Positions 9,076 through 17,808 are shown, counted from the stretch's first letter. The stretch: 64,000 nucleotides of DNA from Gemmatimonadota bacterium (GCA_022826005.1 JAJDVT010000062.1:1-64000); one strand, 5' to 3'. Notes: a model not told the origin generated them from the sequence alone. Numbers and translations are program-made.

Positions 9076-10170
9076 CTACCCTTCCCCCCGAAACGCCGCC
9101 AGCAACTCCGCCTCCCTCTCCGGCGTCAGCCCCGACCGCAGCTCCTGCCGCTCGGCATCCTGCGCGTTCCACCATTCCAGCGTCTCGGCCGCGGTCTGCT
9201 CCAGCGGCCGCATCTCGAAGCCGGCCGCGAAGGCCTTGTCGCCGTTGACTCGCATCATGCCGAGGTAGTCGCCGGCGGGCTCGGTCCAGTAGGTGAGGGC
9301 ACCGACGCCGTGTTCGCGCAGGAAGGCCGCATCGACCCAGGTGAGCGTCGCGTCCGAGCCGACGGCCGCGCGGGTGCGCTCCAGCAGGCCGCCCATCGTG
9401 AGGCCCTCGCGCGGACCGACCACGTTGAAGGTGCCGGCCAGGTCGTCCTCGACCGCCTTGACCATGAAGGCGCCCAGGTCGCGGGCGTCCACATGCTGCA
9501 TCGGGTCGCTCGGGTCTCCCGGCGCGAGGACCTCGCCGCCGCGCGCGAGCCGCACCGGCCAATAGGTGAAGCGGTCGCTGGTGTCGCCGGGCCCAATGAT
9601 GTAGGTGGGCCGCACGACGAGGTGATTGTCGGGGAAGGCGGCCCGGACCTCGTCCTCGGCGAGCGCCTTGAGCGCACCGAAGGTCCGCCCGTTCACCTCC
9701 TCGGTTTCGGTGTCGTCGATGGTGTCGACCGGGGCGTCTTCGCGGATGTCGGTGGTCAGGTAGGGGATGTAGACGCCGGTCGAGGAGACGAAGACGTACT
9801 TGCCCACCGACCCCTGCAGCGCTTCGGCCGAGAGGCGCACCCAGCGCGGAATGTTGGCCGGGTTGTCGATGACGACGTCCCACTGCCGCCCGGCCAGCGC
9901 CCCGAGATCGCCGTCGCGGTCGCCGATCAGCGTTTCCAGCTCCGGGAAGAGGTCCGGGTTGGTGATGCCGCGGTTGAAGAGGGTGATTTCGTGCCCGCGT
10001 TCCACCGCCGCGCGCACCTGGTGGGGGCCGATGAAGTTCGTGCCGCCGAGGATGAGGATGCGGAGCTGGGTGGGGGGCGGCTCGTCGAGACGGCAGGAAC
10101 CGAGGGCCAGGCCGCCCACGGCCAGGGTGGTGGCCTGGACAAATGCGCGCCGGGTGAGGTCGGTGTTCAT
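9076..10170 (-). CDS. Tat-exported NAD-dependent epimerase/dehydratase family protein
   Basis: 364 residues from the ATG at 10170 (GAAAGG just upstream); a longer frame to 10221 adds a non-homologous stretch. The N-terminus carries a twin-arginine signal (TRRAFVQATTLAVGG) ending near a Cys (ALGSC). The body is an extended short-chain dehydrogenase/Rossmann fold: ILILGGTNFIG is the dinucleotide-binding glycine motif, followed by VFVSSTGVY and a RPTYIIGPGD block. Such proteins act on nucleotide sugars or similar substrates; an exported member is unusual but recurrent in these phyla. The catalytic YxxxK appears altered (FGALKALAE), so activity is uncertain. Divergent from the MATE gene with 52 bases between starts. 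Confidence 0.75.
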   Translation of the reverse strand: MNTDLTRRAFVQATTLAVGGLALGSCRLDEPPPTQLRILILGGTNFIGPHQVRAAVERGHEITLFNRGITNPDLFPELETLIGDRDGDLGALAGRQWDVVIDNPANIPRWVRLSAEALQGSVGKYVFVSSTGVYIPYLTTDIREDAPVDTIDDTETEEVNGRTFGALKALAEDEVRAAFPDNHLVVRPTYIIGPGDTSDRFTYWPVRLARGGEVLAPGDPSDPMQHVDARDLGAFMVKAVEDDLAGTFNVVGPREGLTMGGLLERTRAAVGSDATLTWVDAAFLREHGVGALTYWTEPAGDYLGMMRVNGDKAFAAGFEMRPLEQTAAETLEWWNAQDAERQELRSGLTPEREAELLAAFRGEG

Positions 10171-10222
10171 TGTTGCCTTTCGTGATTCTGCGCCGCGAAA
10201 TGCCGCTAGCTTTACCGCCACT

Positions 10223-11671
10223 ATGACCGAATCCGGCGAACATCACAACAGGGCACCGGCGGACGCTCCACCCGCCGCCGGACCGCGCGAAACCTGGTGG
10301 CAGGTCTTCCTCCACGCCGTCCGCGGCACCGGGGGCGACCCGACATCCGGCCCGCTGAAGCGCGCCGTCATCCTGCTGGCCATCCCGATGGTGCTCGAGA
10401 TGGTGATGGAGTCGCTCTTCGCCGTCGTCGACATCTACTTCGTGTCAAAGCTGGGGGACGAGGCGATGGCGGCGGTGGCGCTGACCGAGTCGGGGATCAC
10501 GATCATCTACACGCTGGCGGTGGGGTTGAGCATCGGCGTCACGGCCCTTGTGGCGCGCCGGATCGGAGAGGGGAACCGCGACGGAGCGGCACGCGCCGCG
10601 GCTCAGGCCGTCTTCCTGGGCGTCCTCCTGGCGGTCGTCTTCGGCGTGTCCGGCGTGATCTTCGCGGGCGACATCCTCAGCCTCATGGGCGCCGACGAAA
10701 CCGTCGTGGCCACCGGACTCCCGTACACGCGGATCATGTTCGGCGGGAACATCGTCATCCTGCTGCTTTTCCTGCTGAACGCCGCCTTTCGGGGGGCGGG
10801 CGACGCGGCGATCGCGATGCGCGTCCTCTGGATCGCCAACGGCCTCAACATCGTGCTCGATCCCCTCCTGATCTTCGGCGTGGGACCGTTTCCGGAGCTG
10901 GGCGTGCAGGGCGCGGCCATAGCGACCACGATCGGGCGCGGCACCGCGGTTCTGGTGCAACTCTACACCCTGTTCCGGCTCGGCGGAACGCTCCGGATAC
11001 GGCGACCGCAACTGCGCATCCAGCCCGCCACCATGGCGCGGCTCGTGCGCCTCTCCGCAACCGGGACGCTCCAGACCTTCATCGGCACGGCAAGCTGGAT
11101 CGGGCTGATCCGCGTCACGGCCGAGTTCGGCGCGGAGGCGCTGGCCGGGTACGTGATCGCGATCCGGGTCATCCTCTTCGCGATCCTCCCGGCGTGGGGG
11201 CTGTCGAACGCGGCCGCGACGATGGTGGGGCAGGGGCTGGGGGCGGGGGATCCCGAGCGGGCGGAACGCGCCGTCTGGATCTCGTGCAAAATGAACCTGG
11301 CGTTCCTGGGCGCGGTCGGGGTGTTCTTCATCGCGTTCGCCCCCGCGATCGTCAGCCTCTTCGGCGGCACCGGCGCGGCCACGGCGACCGCCATCGACGG
11401 CCTCCGCATCGTCTCGATCGGATTCTTCTTCTACGGCTACGGCATGGTCCTCACCGCGGCATTCAACGGTGCCGGCGCGGTGTGGACCCCCACCATCCTC
11501 AACCTCTTCTGCTTCTGGCTCTGGGAGATCCCGCTCGCGTGGGTGCTGGCCTTCCCGGTGGGGCTCGGCCCGAACGGCGTGTTCATCGCCATGACCGTGT
11601 CGTTCTCGACGCTGGCGGTGGTGAGCGCGGTGCTGTTCCGGCGGGGGAGGTGGAAGCGGGTGAAGGTGTAG
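10223..11671 (+). CDS. MATE family efflux transporter
   Basis: 482 residues from ATG 10223; the open frame extends further upstream but only as the shadow of the divergent gene. Twelve hydrophobic segments are visible. MATE hallmarks include ILLAIPMVLEMVMESLFAVV in TM1, DIYFVSKLGDEAMAAVALTE, LSIGVTALVARRIGEGNRD, and the second-half repeat with MVGQGLGAGDPERAERAVW. The family exports cationic drugs and metabolites in exchange for H+ or Na+. It lies alone, divergent from the exported epimerase gene. Confidence 0.9.
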   Translation: MTESGEHHNRAPADAPPAAGPRETWWQVFLHAVRGTGGDPTSGPLKRAVILLAIPMVLEMVMESLFAVVDIYFVSKLGDEAMAAVALTESGITIIYTLAVGLSIGVTALVARRIGEGNRDGAARAAAQAVFLGVLLAVVFGVSGVIFAGDILSLMGADETVVATGLPYTRIMFGGNIVILLLFLLNAAFRGAGDAAIAMRVLWIANGLNIVLDPLLIFGVGPFPELGVQGAAIATTIGRGTAVLVQLYTLFRLGGTLRIRRPQLRIQPATMARLVRLSATGTLQTFIGTASWIGLIRVTAEFGAEALAGYVIAIRVILFAILPAWGLSNAAATMVGQGLGAGDPERAERAVWISCKMNLAFLGAVGVFFIAFAPAIVSLFGGTGAATATAIDGLRIVSIGFFFYGYGMVLTAAFNGAGAVWTPTILNLFCFWLWEIPLAWVLAFPVGLGPNGVFIAMTVSFSTLAVVSAVLFRRGRWKRVKV

Positions 11672-11754
11672 GCGGAACCGAGAGATTGCGGCCCGATCCG
11701 CACCTCGCCACAATGGAGTTGCTGATTTCACTCCAGCCGAACAGCCGGAGGCCC

Positions 11755-12183
11755 ATGAAACACCTTCGGACATTCTTCGTCGTGGCAGCGCTGCCCGTTA
11801 CCCTGCCGGGCGCCGGGTGCGCGACCACGAGGCCCGTCATTCCGGACAACGTGGAGTCCATCTGTATGGGTTGCGAACAGCGACCCGAGTTGCTGAATTC
11901 CGACGAGGTGGACCGGGCCAGGCAGCAGGCTCTCCGCGAACTCAGGGAGTCCCGGCAGGAGCGGCCGGGCGACCGCCGAGAGTACAGGGCGGAGTACAGA
12001 ATCCTGGTCGGCGAGGACGGGAAGGTGTTGAAAGTCGAGATCCTGATCTCTTCCGGGGACCCGATGCTGGACCAGGCCATACGCCGCTGGGAATCGACCG
12101 GTCGCTACACCCCCGCGATTCGAAACGGCAGGCCGCTCCCGTTATGGATCAGAAAGGGATTCAGTTACCGCTGGTCCGTGTGA
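11755..12183 (+). CDS. small lipoprotein with TonB C-terminal-like domain
   Basis: 142 residues from ATG 11755, preceded by CCGGAGG. The signal peptide ends at a lipobox-like GAGC. A linker with Cys-Met-Gly-Cys follows, and then a domain resembling the TonB C-terminal / energy-transducer fold (YRILVGEDGKVLKVEILISS, DPMLDQAIRRWESTGRYTPA). In TonB-like proteins this fold contacts outer-membrane receptors or peptidoglycan; here no proline-rich spacer or TM anchor other than the lipid is present. The role is unknown. It stands alone between the MATE and mazEF genes. Confidence 0.65.
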   Translation: MKHLRTFFVVAALPVTLPGAGCATTRPVIPDNVESICMGCEQRPELLNSDEVDRARQQALRELRESRQERPGDRREYRAEYRILVGEDGKVLKVEILISSGDPMLDQAIRRWESTGRYTPAIRNGRPLPLWIRKGFSYRWSV

Positions 12184-12217
12184 GGGCCGGCCCGGCGAAT
12201 GGCCCTTGGCGCCAGCA

Positions 12218-12257
12218 TTGACAGTCCGCACCTCGCCGGGATATCTATTGTATATCT
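12218..12257 (+). promoter_or_regulatory. mazEF promoter with dyad
   Basis: TTGACA at 12218-12223, 18-base spacer, TATCTA at 12242-12247. A partial dyad GATAT-N7-ATATC (12240-12256) overlaps the -10, as expected for autoregulation by a MazE-type antitoxin. Seen in sequence; regulation inferred. Confidence 0.45.
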
Positions 12258-12281
12258 CGAAGAAAGACCGGAGGCGGTAGC

Positions 12282-12521
12282 GTGAGTGTCGGATCACATG
12301 TTGCGAAGTGGGGCAGCAGCCTGGCTGTCCGCATCCCCAAGCCCATTGCGGAACAGTGGGGCGTTCGTGAGGGGTCCAGGATCGAGTTGGTCTCCCGCGG
12401 TGAGCATCTCGTACTGCGCAAGAGGGCCTACGACCTGGAGGAGATGGTGTCGCGCATGACTCCCGACACGCTCCACGCCGAGGTGGACACCGGCTCTCCT
12501 CAGGGGAGAGAGGCGTGGTAG
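12282..12521 (+). CDS. mazE: MazE/AbrB-type antitoxin
   Basis: 79 residues, GTG start with GGAGGCGG 5-8 bases upstream. The N-terminal half is a swapped-hairpin AbrB/SpoVT domain of the MazE type (VAKWGSSLAVRIPKPIAEQW, then GSRIELVSRGEHLVLRK); the C-terminal half is the flexible toxin-binding tail. It neutralises the MazF toxin encoded immediately downstream (7-base overlap) and binds its own promoter. The gene pair is intact. Confidence 0.85.
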   Translation: MSVGSHVAKWGSSLAVRIPKPIAEQWGVREGSRIELVSRGEHLVLRKRAYDLEEMVSRMTPDTLHAEVDTGSPQGREAW

Positions 12522-12862
12522 CCACTCCCCATGTGCCGGATGCCGGCGATATCGTGTGGCTTGCCTTTTCCCCGCAGGCCGGACATGAACAGGCCGGGAG
12601 CCGCCCCGCGCTGGTTCTGAGCCCGAGACTCTACAACCGGAAGAGCGGGTTGGCGCTCTTCTGTCCGATCACCTCGAACAGGAAGGGGTATCCGTTCGAG
12701 GTCGGTCTGCCGGCCACGGGCGAAGTGACAGGCGTGGTGTTGGCCGACCGGATCAAGAGTCTGGACTGGCGCACCCGAAGAGCTCGTTTTGTCTGCAGCG
12801 CTCCGCCTACCGTGGTCGGCGAAGTGCTGGACAAGTTGTCAATCCTTCTCGGGGAACGCTGA
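12515..12862 (+). CDS. mazF: MazF/PemK-type endoribonuclease toxin
   Basis: 115 residues from a GTG overlapping the end of mazE. Family motifs: GDIVWLAFSPQAGHEQAGSR (beta1-beta2 with the conserved GxEQxG/RP core, RPALVLSP), then CPITSNRKGYPFEV and a VVLADRIKSLDWRTR block holding the basic catalytic region. MazF/ChpB toxins cleave mRNA at short sites. Its length is typical (105-120). Translational coupling with mazE matches a functional addiction module. Confidence 0.9.
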   Translation: MVATPHVPDAGDIVWLAFSPQAGHEQAGSRPALVLSPRLYNRKSGLALFCPITSNRKGYPFEVGLPATGEVTGVVLADRIKSLDWRTRRARFVCSAPPTVVGEVLDKLSILLGER

Positions 12863-12865
12863 ACG

Positions 12866-13993
12866 ATGAACCACCTGCGATTCTCAGGACTGCTTGTCGT
12901 CGCCGCGGCGGCGGCCCTTTCCGCATGCTCCCAGGCGACCCCCGGCCTGGACGCCTTCCGTCCGGCCACACCCGCCGCGGCCTGCTACGACCGCGCCACC
13001 CAGCCCCAGACCGCCGTTGTCGACACGCACTTGCACTTCCGCCCCTTCGGCGGCGTCGCAGTGCCCTTCGACGAGGTCATGGGCTACCTGCGCGACACCG
13101 GCGTTCGTTTCGTGAACGTCTACGGAATCGGCCAGATGCTGCCGGTGGACTCGCCGTGCACCTACTACCTCGACTGCCCCGGCACCCCCGTCATCCCCAC
13201 CCTCAAGAACGACTTCGCCAACGCGAACAGTCTCCTCGCCAATCCCCCGGACGGCATCCACGTGACGCTGTCGATGACCTTCCCCGACCTGGCGCGACCC
13301 GAGACGGTCCTGGCCGGCATCGAGCTGCTGGACACCGAATATCCGGGCATGTTCCGCTGGATGGGCGAGGTCAACCTCGTCAAGCAGGCACTCTTCCCGA
13401 ACGGGCACGAGCCGGTGCCGCACGGCGTGATCGCCGAATGGGCGCCGTTCATGACCGTGCTGCGCGAGCGTGGCATCCCGATCGCCATCCACTCCGACCT
13501 CGGCAGCGAGGAGGAGCCGACCCGCTACCTCCCGTTGATGCAGGCCGTGCTGGACCGCTATCCCGACAACAGGATCGTCTGGATGCACATGGGGCTGTCG
13601 CGGGAGCTCACCACCCTGCCGGCCGCCGAGCACATAGCCATGATGTCGGCGATGCTGGACCGCCATCCCAACCTCATGCTCGACATCACCTGGCGGGTCA
13701 TCGACGACAGCTACTTCTCCCGGGCCGACTACCAGCCGCTCTACGTCGACTTCCTGAACGAGTACTCCGAGCGGATTCTCCCGGGCACCGACTTCCTGGC
13801 GTCGTCGGACAAGGATTTCGAGGTCTACAAGTCCGAGCTCGAGGTCACCAGCCGGATCCTGGCGTTCGTCAACGACGAGGCCTTCCGCAACATCGCGCTG
13901 GGGGGGAATTACTTCCGGTTGCTCGGGCTGGATTACGAGGCGCCGAGGGTGTGCCCGACTGTCCGCGTGACAGGTGTTTCGCCTCTGCGATGA
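12866..13993 (+). CDS. amidohydrolase-family lipoprotein (TIM-barrel metal hydrolase)
   Basis: 375 residues. Lipobox ALSAC (Cys21). The mature domain begins with the metal-binding VVDTHLHF (His55, His57) of the amidohydrolase_2 TIM-barrel family. It is followed by AIHSDLGSEEEPTRYLP, IVWMHMGLSRELTT and LPGTDFLASSDKDF, which supply the later His and Asp ligands. Such enzymes hydrolyse or decarboxylate small carbonyl compounds; the substrate here cannot be told. It begins 3 bases after the mazF stop, but is more likely an independent gene with read-through than part of the module. Confidence 0.75.
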   Translation: MNHLRFSGLLVVAAAAALSACSQATPGLDAFRPATPAAACYDRATQPQTAVVDTHLHFRPFGGVAVPFDEVMGYLRDTGVRFVNVYGIGQMLPVDSPCTYYLDCPGTPVIPTLKNDFANANSLLANPPDGIHVTLSMTFPDLARPETVLAGIELLDTEYPGMFRWMGEVNLVKQALFPNGHEPVPHGVIAEWAPFMTVLRERGIPIAIHSDLGSEEEPTRYLPLMQAVLDRYPDNRIVWMHMGLSRELTTLPAAEHIAMMSAMLDRHPNLMLDITWRVIDDSYFSRADYQPLYVDFLNEYSERILPGTDFLASSDKDFEVYKSELEVTSRILAFVNDEAFRNIALGGNYFRLLGLDYEAPRVCPTVRVTGVSPLR

Positions 13994-13998
13994 CCGAA

Positions 13999-14038
13999 TT
14001 GTAAAGCCAACCTTACAAGTTGTAGCCTCCGGTTTACA
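13999..14038 (+). promoter_or_regulatory. double operator TTGTAA-N8-TTACAA
   Basis: A perfect 20-bp dyad TTGTAA-N8-TTACAA (13999-14018) followed 21-22 bases later by a near copy TGTAG-N8-TTACA (14021-14038), just upstream of the channel-like gene. The same motif with the same N8 spacing lies in front of the S9 peptidase gene at 17323-17342. The spacing of two helical turns between the two dyads suggests a cooperative dimeric repressor. Identity of the regulator unknown; TGT-N12-ACA spacing is seen for PadR- and GntR-type regulators. Confidence 0.5.
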
Positions 14039-14060
14039 TCCTGAGGAATCGAGGTGAGGA

Positions 14061-15182
14061 ATGATGAATCGTCTGATCCTGCCGGCGGCGCGGATCGCGG
14101 CCGCCATCGCCGTTGTCGTCGTGCCCTTCGGTTACGCGATCACGGGGGATCATGCCGATGTCCTGATGGGGTTGGGTGGCGGGATCGGGGTCGGCGTGGG
14201 GGTCGTGTTCCGGGGAGGTTCGCGGAGCACGCCGTGGGTAGGTGTTCTGATCGGGTCGATCGTCGGGATGGCCATCGCGCTGGTTGCCGGCGGGTTGTCC
14301 GGCAACCGATGGGGACTGATCGGCCCGTCCACGATGGCTCTCGCAGTCGGTCTGGTCGTCGGACTCGACCGGTCCTCGATCTCCAGCTACCGGGACGTGA
14401 CCCGGGAGACGTTCATTGTCGCCGTCCTGCTGACCCTGGGATTCTTCCCCGCTCACGTCGCGAATGGCACCCTTCTCGCCGTGCGGGAGTCGGGCTTCTT
14501 TTCCCTCGAAACACTGGTCCTGGTACTGCCCGCCTTCCTGACACCCATGATCGCGTTGCCAGCCGGCCTCCTCACCTGCCGCCGCGAGGGATGGCGCGAC
14601 CGCCGTCCTCCACTGCCGCTGATCCTCGGCGTGGTCGCCCTGGCCGCCCTCTTCGCCTTTCTGACGGCTACCGGCGTCTTCGTGGAAGGCCGCGGTCACT
14701 CGGGTCTCTCCCTGGTGTTGGTAATCGCCTACGGGCTGAGCTTCGTGGGAGTAGTGCTGCCCGTGGGAGCGTTTCTCCTCGGAAGGGCCGCCATCGCCTG
14801 GCTCCGGCCGCGGCTCAGCGTCTACGGCCACCTCATCGACTATCTCCGCGTGATGTGGGTCCCGATCGGCGGATTCGCGATCGGCTACCTGACGATCATC
14901 ATCCTCTTCGCCGGCTTCTACGGAATGCTGGAACGATTCAGTCCCGGGGCGTTCGGGGGTGTGGGCGCGAGCGCCGGGATCACCGACTGGCTGTCCTTCT
15001 CGTTCTTCACCGCACTCGGCCAGGACTTCCTGACCGTCTCACCGGACTCCGTCGGCGCGAAGATGCTCGTCGGCGTCCACCTGATCCTCTCGGCGGGCTG
15101 GGTGGTCGTGCTGTTCGCGGCCGTGATGACGTCGATCGGGCCGAAGCTGGAGCGGATCGCGCGGCGCCAGGGGGTGGAGTGA
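14061..15182 (+). CDS. multi-pass membrane protein with ion-channel-like C-terminus
   Basis: 373 residues, tandem Met start (14061 or 14064), GAGGTGAGG upstream. About eight to ten hydrophobic segments; the first half is Gly/Val-rich (LMGLGGGIGVGVGVVFRGG). The C-terminal ~70 residues look like a two-TM pore module: a helix, then WLSFSFFTALGQDFLTVSP in pore-loop position, then ILSAGWVVVLFAAVMTSI. The K+ selectivity signature TxGYG is absent, so ion specificity is unclear. Two TTGTAA-N8-TTACAA-type dyads precede it, implying regulation shared with the S9 peptidase gene that converges on it. Confidence 0.5.
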   Translation: MMNRLILPAARIAAAIAVVVVPFGYAITGDHADVLMGLGGGIGVGVGVVFRGGSRSTPWVGVLIGSIVGMAIALVAGGLSGNRWGLIGPSTMALAVGLVVGLDRSSISSYRDVTRETFIVAVLLTLGFFPAHVANGTLLAVRESGFFSLETLVLVLPAFLTPMIALPAGLLTCRREGWRDRRPPLPLILGVVALAALFAFLTATGVFVEGRGHSGLSLVLVIAYGLSFVGVVLPVGAFLLGRAAIAWLRPRLSVYGHLIDYLRVMWVPIGGFAIGYLTIIILFAGFYGMLERFSPGAFGGVGASAGITDWLSFSFFTALGQDFLTVSPDSVGAKMLVGVHLILSAGWVVVLFAAVMTSIGPKLERIARRQGVE

Positions 15183-15196
15183 GGGGGGGACGGAGA

Positions 15197-15325
15197 CGTT
15201 TCAGCTGAAACGCGTGGCGGGGCGTTTCCATGCCCGGATGGGACGTTTCGGCTTGAAGGCGCGCGCCCGCCTTCCATCCGGGAGAGGGCGCTTCCCTGGC
15301 CGTCGGGGACGTTTCAGGTGAAACG
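15197..15325. repeat. pair of CGTTTCAGCTGAAACG palindromes between convergent genes
   Basis: A perfect 16-bp palindrome CGTTTCAGCTGAAACG at 15197-15212 and a one-mismatch copy CGTTTCAGGTGAAACG at 15310-15325. A half-copy GGACGTTTCGGCTTGAA lies between them near 15241, and there is also an inverted pair CCCGGATGG / CCATCCGGG. The cluster fills the gap between two convergent stop codons. It could act as a bidirectional terminator, a REP-like element or a protein-binding cluster. Confidence 0.5.
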
Positions 15326-15338
15326 CGCGCGGGTCGCG

Positions 15339-17321
15339 CTACGCTTCCCCCCTCAGCATCCGCCCGAAGAACTCCTCCGCACGCCGGTACATGTCGATTC
15401 GGGCCGCCGCGCTCAGCCCGTGGGTCTCGCCCGGATAGCTCCGGCTCTCGAAGACCTTGCCGTGGCGCTCCAGCTCGGCCACCGCGATCTCGAACTGGCG
15501 GTAGGGCGCGCGCACGTCCAGCTCGCCGTGCATGATGAGGAGCGGCGTGTCGATGTTCGCGATGCGCGCGAGCGTGTTGCTCACCGCGTAGATGTCGGGC
15601 TGCTCCCCGGGTGAGCCCGAGTGTCCCGTCCTGATGAAGATCCGCCCGATGCGGTCCGCGTTCGTGTACGCGTCGCCGAAGTCGTAGATCCCGGCCATCG
15701 GCACCGCCGCGTCGAAGACGCCCGGCACCCGCGCGATCGCCGCCATGCTGGTGATGCCGCCGTAGCTGTAGCCGTAGATCCCGACCTTGCCGTTCACGTA
15801 GTCCTGCGTGCGGAGGAACTCGCCGGCGGCCGCCGCGTCGCGCGCCTGTCCGTTGGCCCAGTCGTTGATGCCCAGATCCTGGAATTCGCGGCCGAAGCCG
15901 GAGCCGCCCCGGTAGTTCACCGCCAGCACCACGTACCCCTTCGAGGCCAGGTACTGCTCGAAGAGGTTCTCGCCGTGCAGGTAGGAGTTGGTGCCGCCGC
16001 CGTGCACCTGCACCAGAGCCGGGTGGCGGTCGCCGGACTGGTGTTCCGGGGGCATGTAGAGGAAGCCCTGGATGTAGAGGCCATCGTAGGAGCGGAACGA
16101 GATCTCGAGGGGGTCGACGACGGTGTTCCACTCGGCCGCGAAGTGCGTGAGGCGGCGGAGGGGGCCGCCGGCCGCGGGAATGAGGTCGACGTCGGAGCCG
16201 CGGGTGGGGGTGGCGCGCGTGAAAGCGAAGAGTTCGGCCCCGGCCGAGGCCGAGATCGAGCCGAGCGAGCCGCCCATGTTGGTGACGCGCGTGGCCACAC
16301 CGCCTGCCACCGGCACCGACCAGAGGTCGAAGTCGCCGCGCTCGTGGTAGGGGAAGAGGATGCGCTGGCCGTCTCCGGACCAGAAGATGCGCAGGCGGTG
16401 CAGCCAGTCGGTGGCGTGGATCTGCATCTCGACCGTCCGCTCGGTGCCCGCCACCGGGTCGAGGATGAAGATGTCGGCGAGGTCCTCGTACCAGTAGCCG
16501 TCCTTGTGGGTGCCGAGCAGGGCGATCTTCGTGCCGTCGGGCGACCAGGTGGGTTCGGTCGAGGCCATCAGGGTGCGGGAGACCTGGCGCGCCTCGCGGG
16601 TTTCGGTGTCGACCACCCAGACGTCGTCGTGCCAGTAGTCCGCGGAGTTCGATATGTACGCGATCCGCCGGCTGTCCGGGGCCCACGCCGGGGCCCAGCG
16701 GAAGTCGTCGGGGGCGAATGCGTCGAGGGTGACCTGGACGGGCGCGGCGGACCCGTTGGCGGGAACCACCCAGATGTCCTGATGGCCGGAGCGGCCGGAG
16801 TAGAAGGCGACCCGCTGTCCGTCGGGCGAGACGCGGGGGGCGCGCTCGTTCCCGTCGTCGTCGGTGAGCTGGACGGGTTCGCTGCTGCCGACGGCGATGG
16901 TCCACAGGTCGCCGCCCCGCCGGAAGACGATGCGGTCGCTGTCGGGGAACCAGGAGGGGGAGGAGCCCCGGGTCCAGAAGGTGGCGTCGCCCGGGAGAGT
17001 CGCGGACGCGCCGGGGCCGGTCGGCGGTGTGTCGCCGGGGCCAGCGCCGATGCCCGTGGGAACGAGGTGGATCCCCGATCCCTCCGGCCCCGTGGCCGAC
17101 ACCGCGACGTGCCGACCGTCCGGGCTGATCACGCTGCTCCCGGCGCGCCCGCGCGAACCGAAGATGTTCTCGAGGGTGAGGTCGAGGGGCTGGGAAGGCC
17201 GGTTGCTCCCGGTGCGCTGCTCGGGCCCGTCCGGCGCGCAGCCAATCAGGATGAGGCACGCCAGCAGGATGCCGCGCTGAGGCGAGCCTTGGAGGCTCCG
17301 TTTGTATGGAGAACATGACAT
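15339..17321 (-). CDS. S9 family prolyl oligopeptidase-type lipoprotein peptidase
   Basis: 660 residues. Lipobox LILIGC (Cys28). Residues ~45-390 are WD40/TolB-like propeller repeats (ISPDGRHVAVS, RVSPDGQRVAFYSGRSG, PTWSPDGTKIALLG) that gate access. Residues ~400-660 are an alpha/beta hydrolase with the nucleophile in GIYGYSYGGITSMA and the catalytic His in a GETHGLS-like context. An oxyanion-type VQVHGGGTNSY and LLIMHGELDVRAPYRQ (catalytic Asp) are also present. S9 peptidases cleave oligopeptides or acyl-amino acids; lipidation places it in the envelope. The first ATG lies 2 bases from a TTGTAA-N8-TTACAT dyad without a clear ribosome site, so the start may be leaderless or slightly downstream. 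Confidence 0.88.
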   Translation of the reverse strand: MSCSPYKRSLQGSPQRGILLACLILIGCAPDGPEQRTGSNRPSQPLDLTLENIFGSRGRAGSSVISPDGRHVAVSATGPEGSGIHLVPTGIGAGPGDTPPTGPGASATLPGDATFWTRGSSPSWFPDSDRIVFRRGGDLWTIAVGSSEPVQLTDDDGNERAPRVSPDGQRVAFYSGRSGHQDIWVVPANGSAAPVQVTLDAFAPDDFRWAPAWAPDSRRIAYISNSADYWHDDVWVVDTETREARQVSRTLMASTEPTWSPDGTKIALLGTHKDGYWYEDLADIFILDPVAGTERTVEMQIHATDWLHRLRIFWSGDGQRILFPYHERGDFDLWSVPVAGGVATRVTNMGGSLGSISASAGAELFAFTRATPTRGSDVDLIPAAGGPLRRLTHFAAEWNTVVDPLEISFRSYDGLYIQGFLYMPPEHQSGDRHPALVQVHGGGTNSYLHGENLFEQYLASKGYVVLAVNYRGGSGFGREFQDLGINDWANGQARDAAAAGEFLRTQDYVNGKVGIYGYSYGGITSMAAIARVPGVFDAAVPMAGIYDFGDAYTNADRIGRIFIRTGHSGSPGEQPDIYAVSNTLARIANIDTPLLIMHGELDVRAPYRQFEIAVAELERHGKVFESRSYPGETHGLSAAARIDMYRRAEEFFGRMLRGEA

Positions 17322-17322
17322 G

Positions 17323-17342
17323 TTGTAATGTTTTCTTTACAT
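17323..17342 (-). promoter_or_regulatory. operator TTGTAA-N8-TTACAT
   Basis: Dyad with the same TGTAA-N8-TTACA core and spacing as the one at 13999-14018, placed immediately before the S9 peptidase start. The surrounding 40 bases are AT-rich. A shared regulator for this peptidase and the channel-like gene is inferred. Confidence 0.5.
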
Positions 17343-17385
17343 ATTGGCTAAGATGAGTGGCTTGGCCCGGAGCCGGATCGCTCTG

Positions 17386-17808
17386 CTACATGTCTTCCCA
17401 GGGATTGACCACAGCAACCCCGGTCCCTTCGAAATCGCGGACGTTTCTCGTCACCACTGACCCACCTCGGGCAGCGGCGATCGCAGCAATCTGGCAGTCG
17501 GCCTGCGAGATCGGTCTGCCGGCGCTACGTCTTGCCGCGGCAATCTTCGCGTGGGCGCCCGCGGCCGACCTGTCGAAGGGCAGCACTCGATCCGCGAACA
17601 TTCCGTCAAAGGCGCGATCCGCCGCAGCGGCGAGATCCTGTCGCCGTTTTCCCTCGGGCAGAATGGCAATGCCGGTCAGAACCTCGGCCTGGGTCACCGC
17701 CGCAACGTACAGATCACGCTTCAGCCGGTCGTCGATCCACTCCAGAACCGTCGGATGCGGTCGCTCCTGCATCAATTCCGAGATGACGTTCGTGTCGAGA
17801 ATGAACAT
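17386..17808 (-). CDS. vapC: FitB/VapC-type PIN-domain ribonuclease toxin
   Basis: 140 residues, typical VapC length. MFILDTNVISELM supplies the first catalytic Asp (Asp5). AAVTQAEVLTGIAILPEGKR supplies the conserved Glu and the FitB-like ILPEGKRR block, ISQADCQIAAIA the third acidic residue, and VVTRNVRDFEGTGV the C-terminal Asp. PIN toxins cleave tRNA or rRNA in growth control. It is co-transcribed with the antitoxin 9 bases upstream and the pair is apparently intact. Confidence 0.92.
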   Translation of the reverse strand: MFILDTNVISELMQERPHPTVLEWIDDRLKRDLYVAAVTQAEVLTGIAILPEGKRRQDLAAAADRAFDGMFADRVLPFDRSAAGAHAKIAAARRSAGRPISQADCQIAAIAAARGGSVVTRNVRDFEGTGVAVVNPWEDM

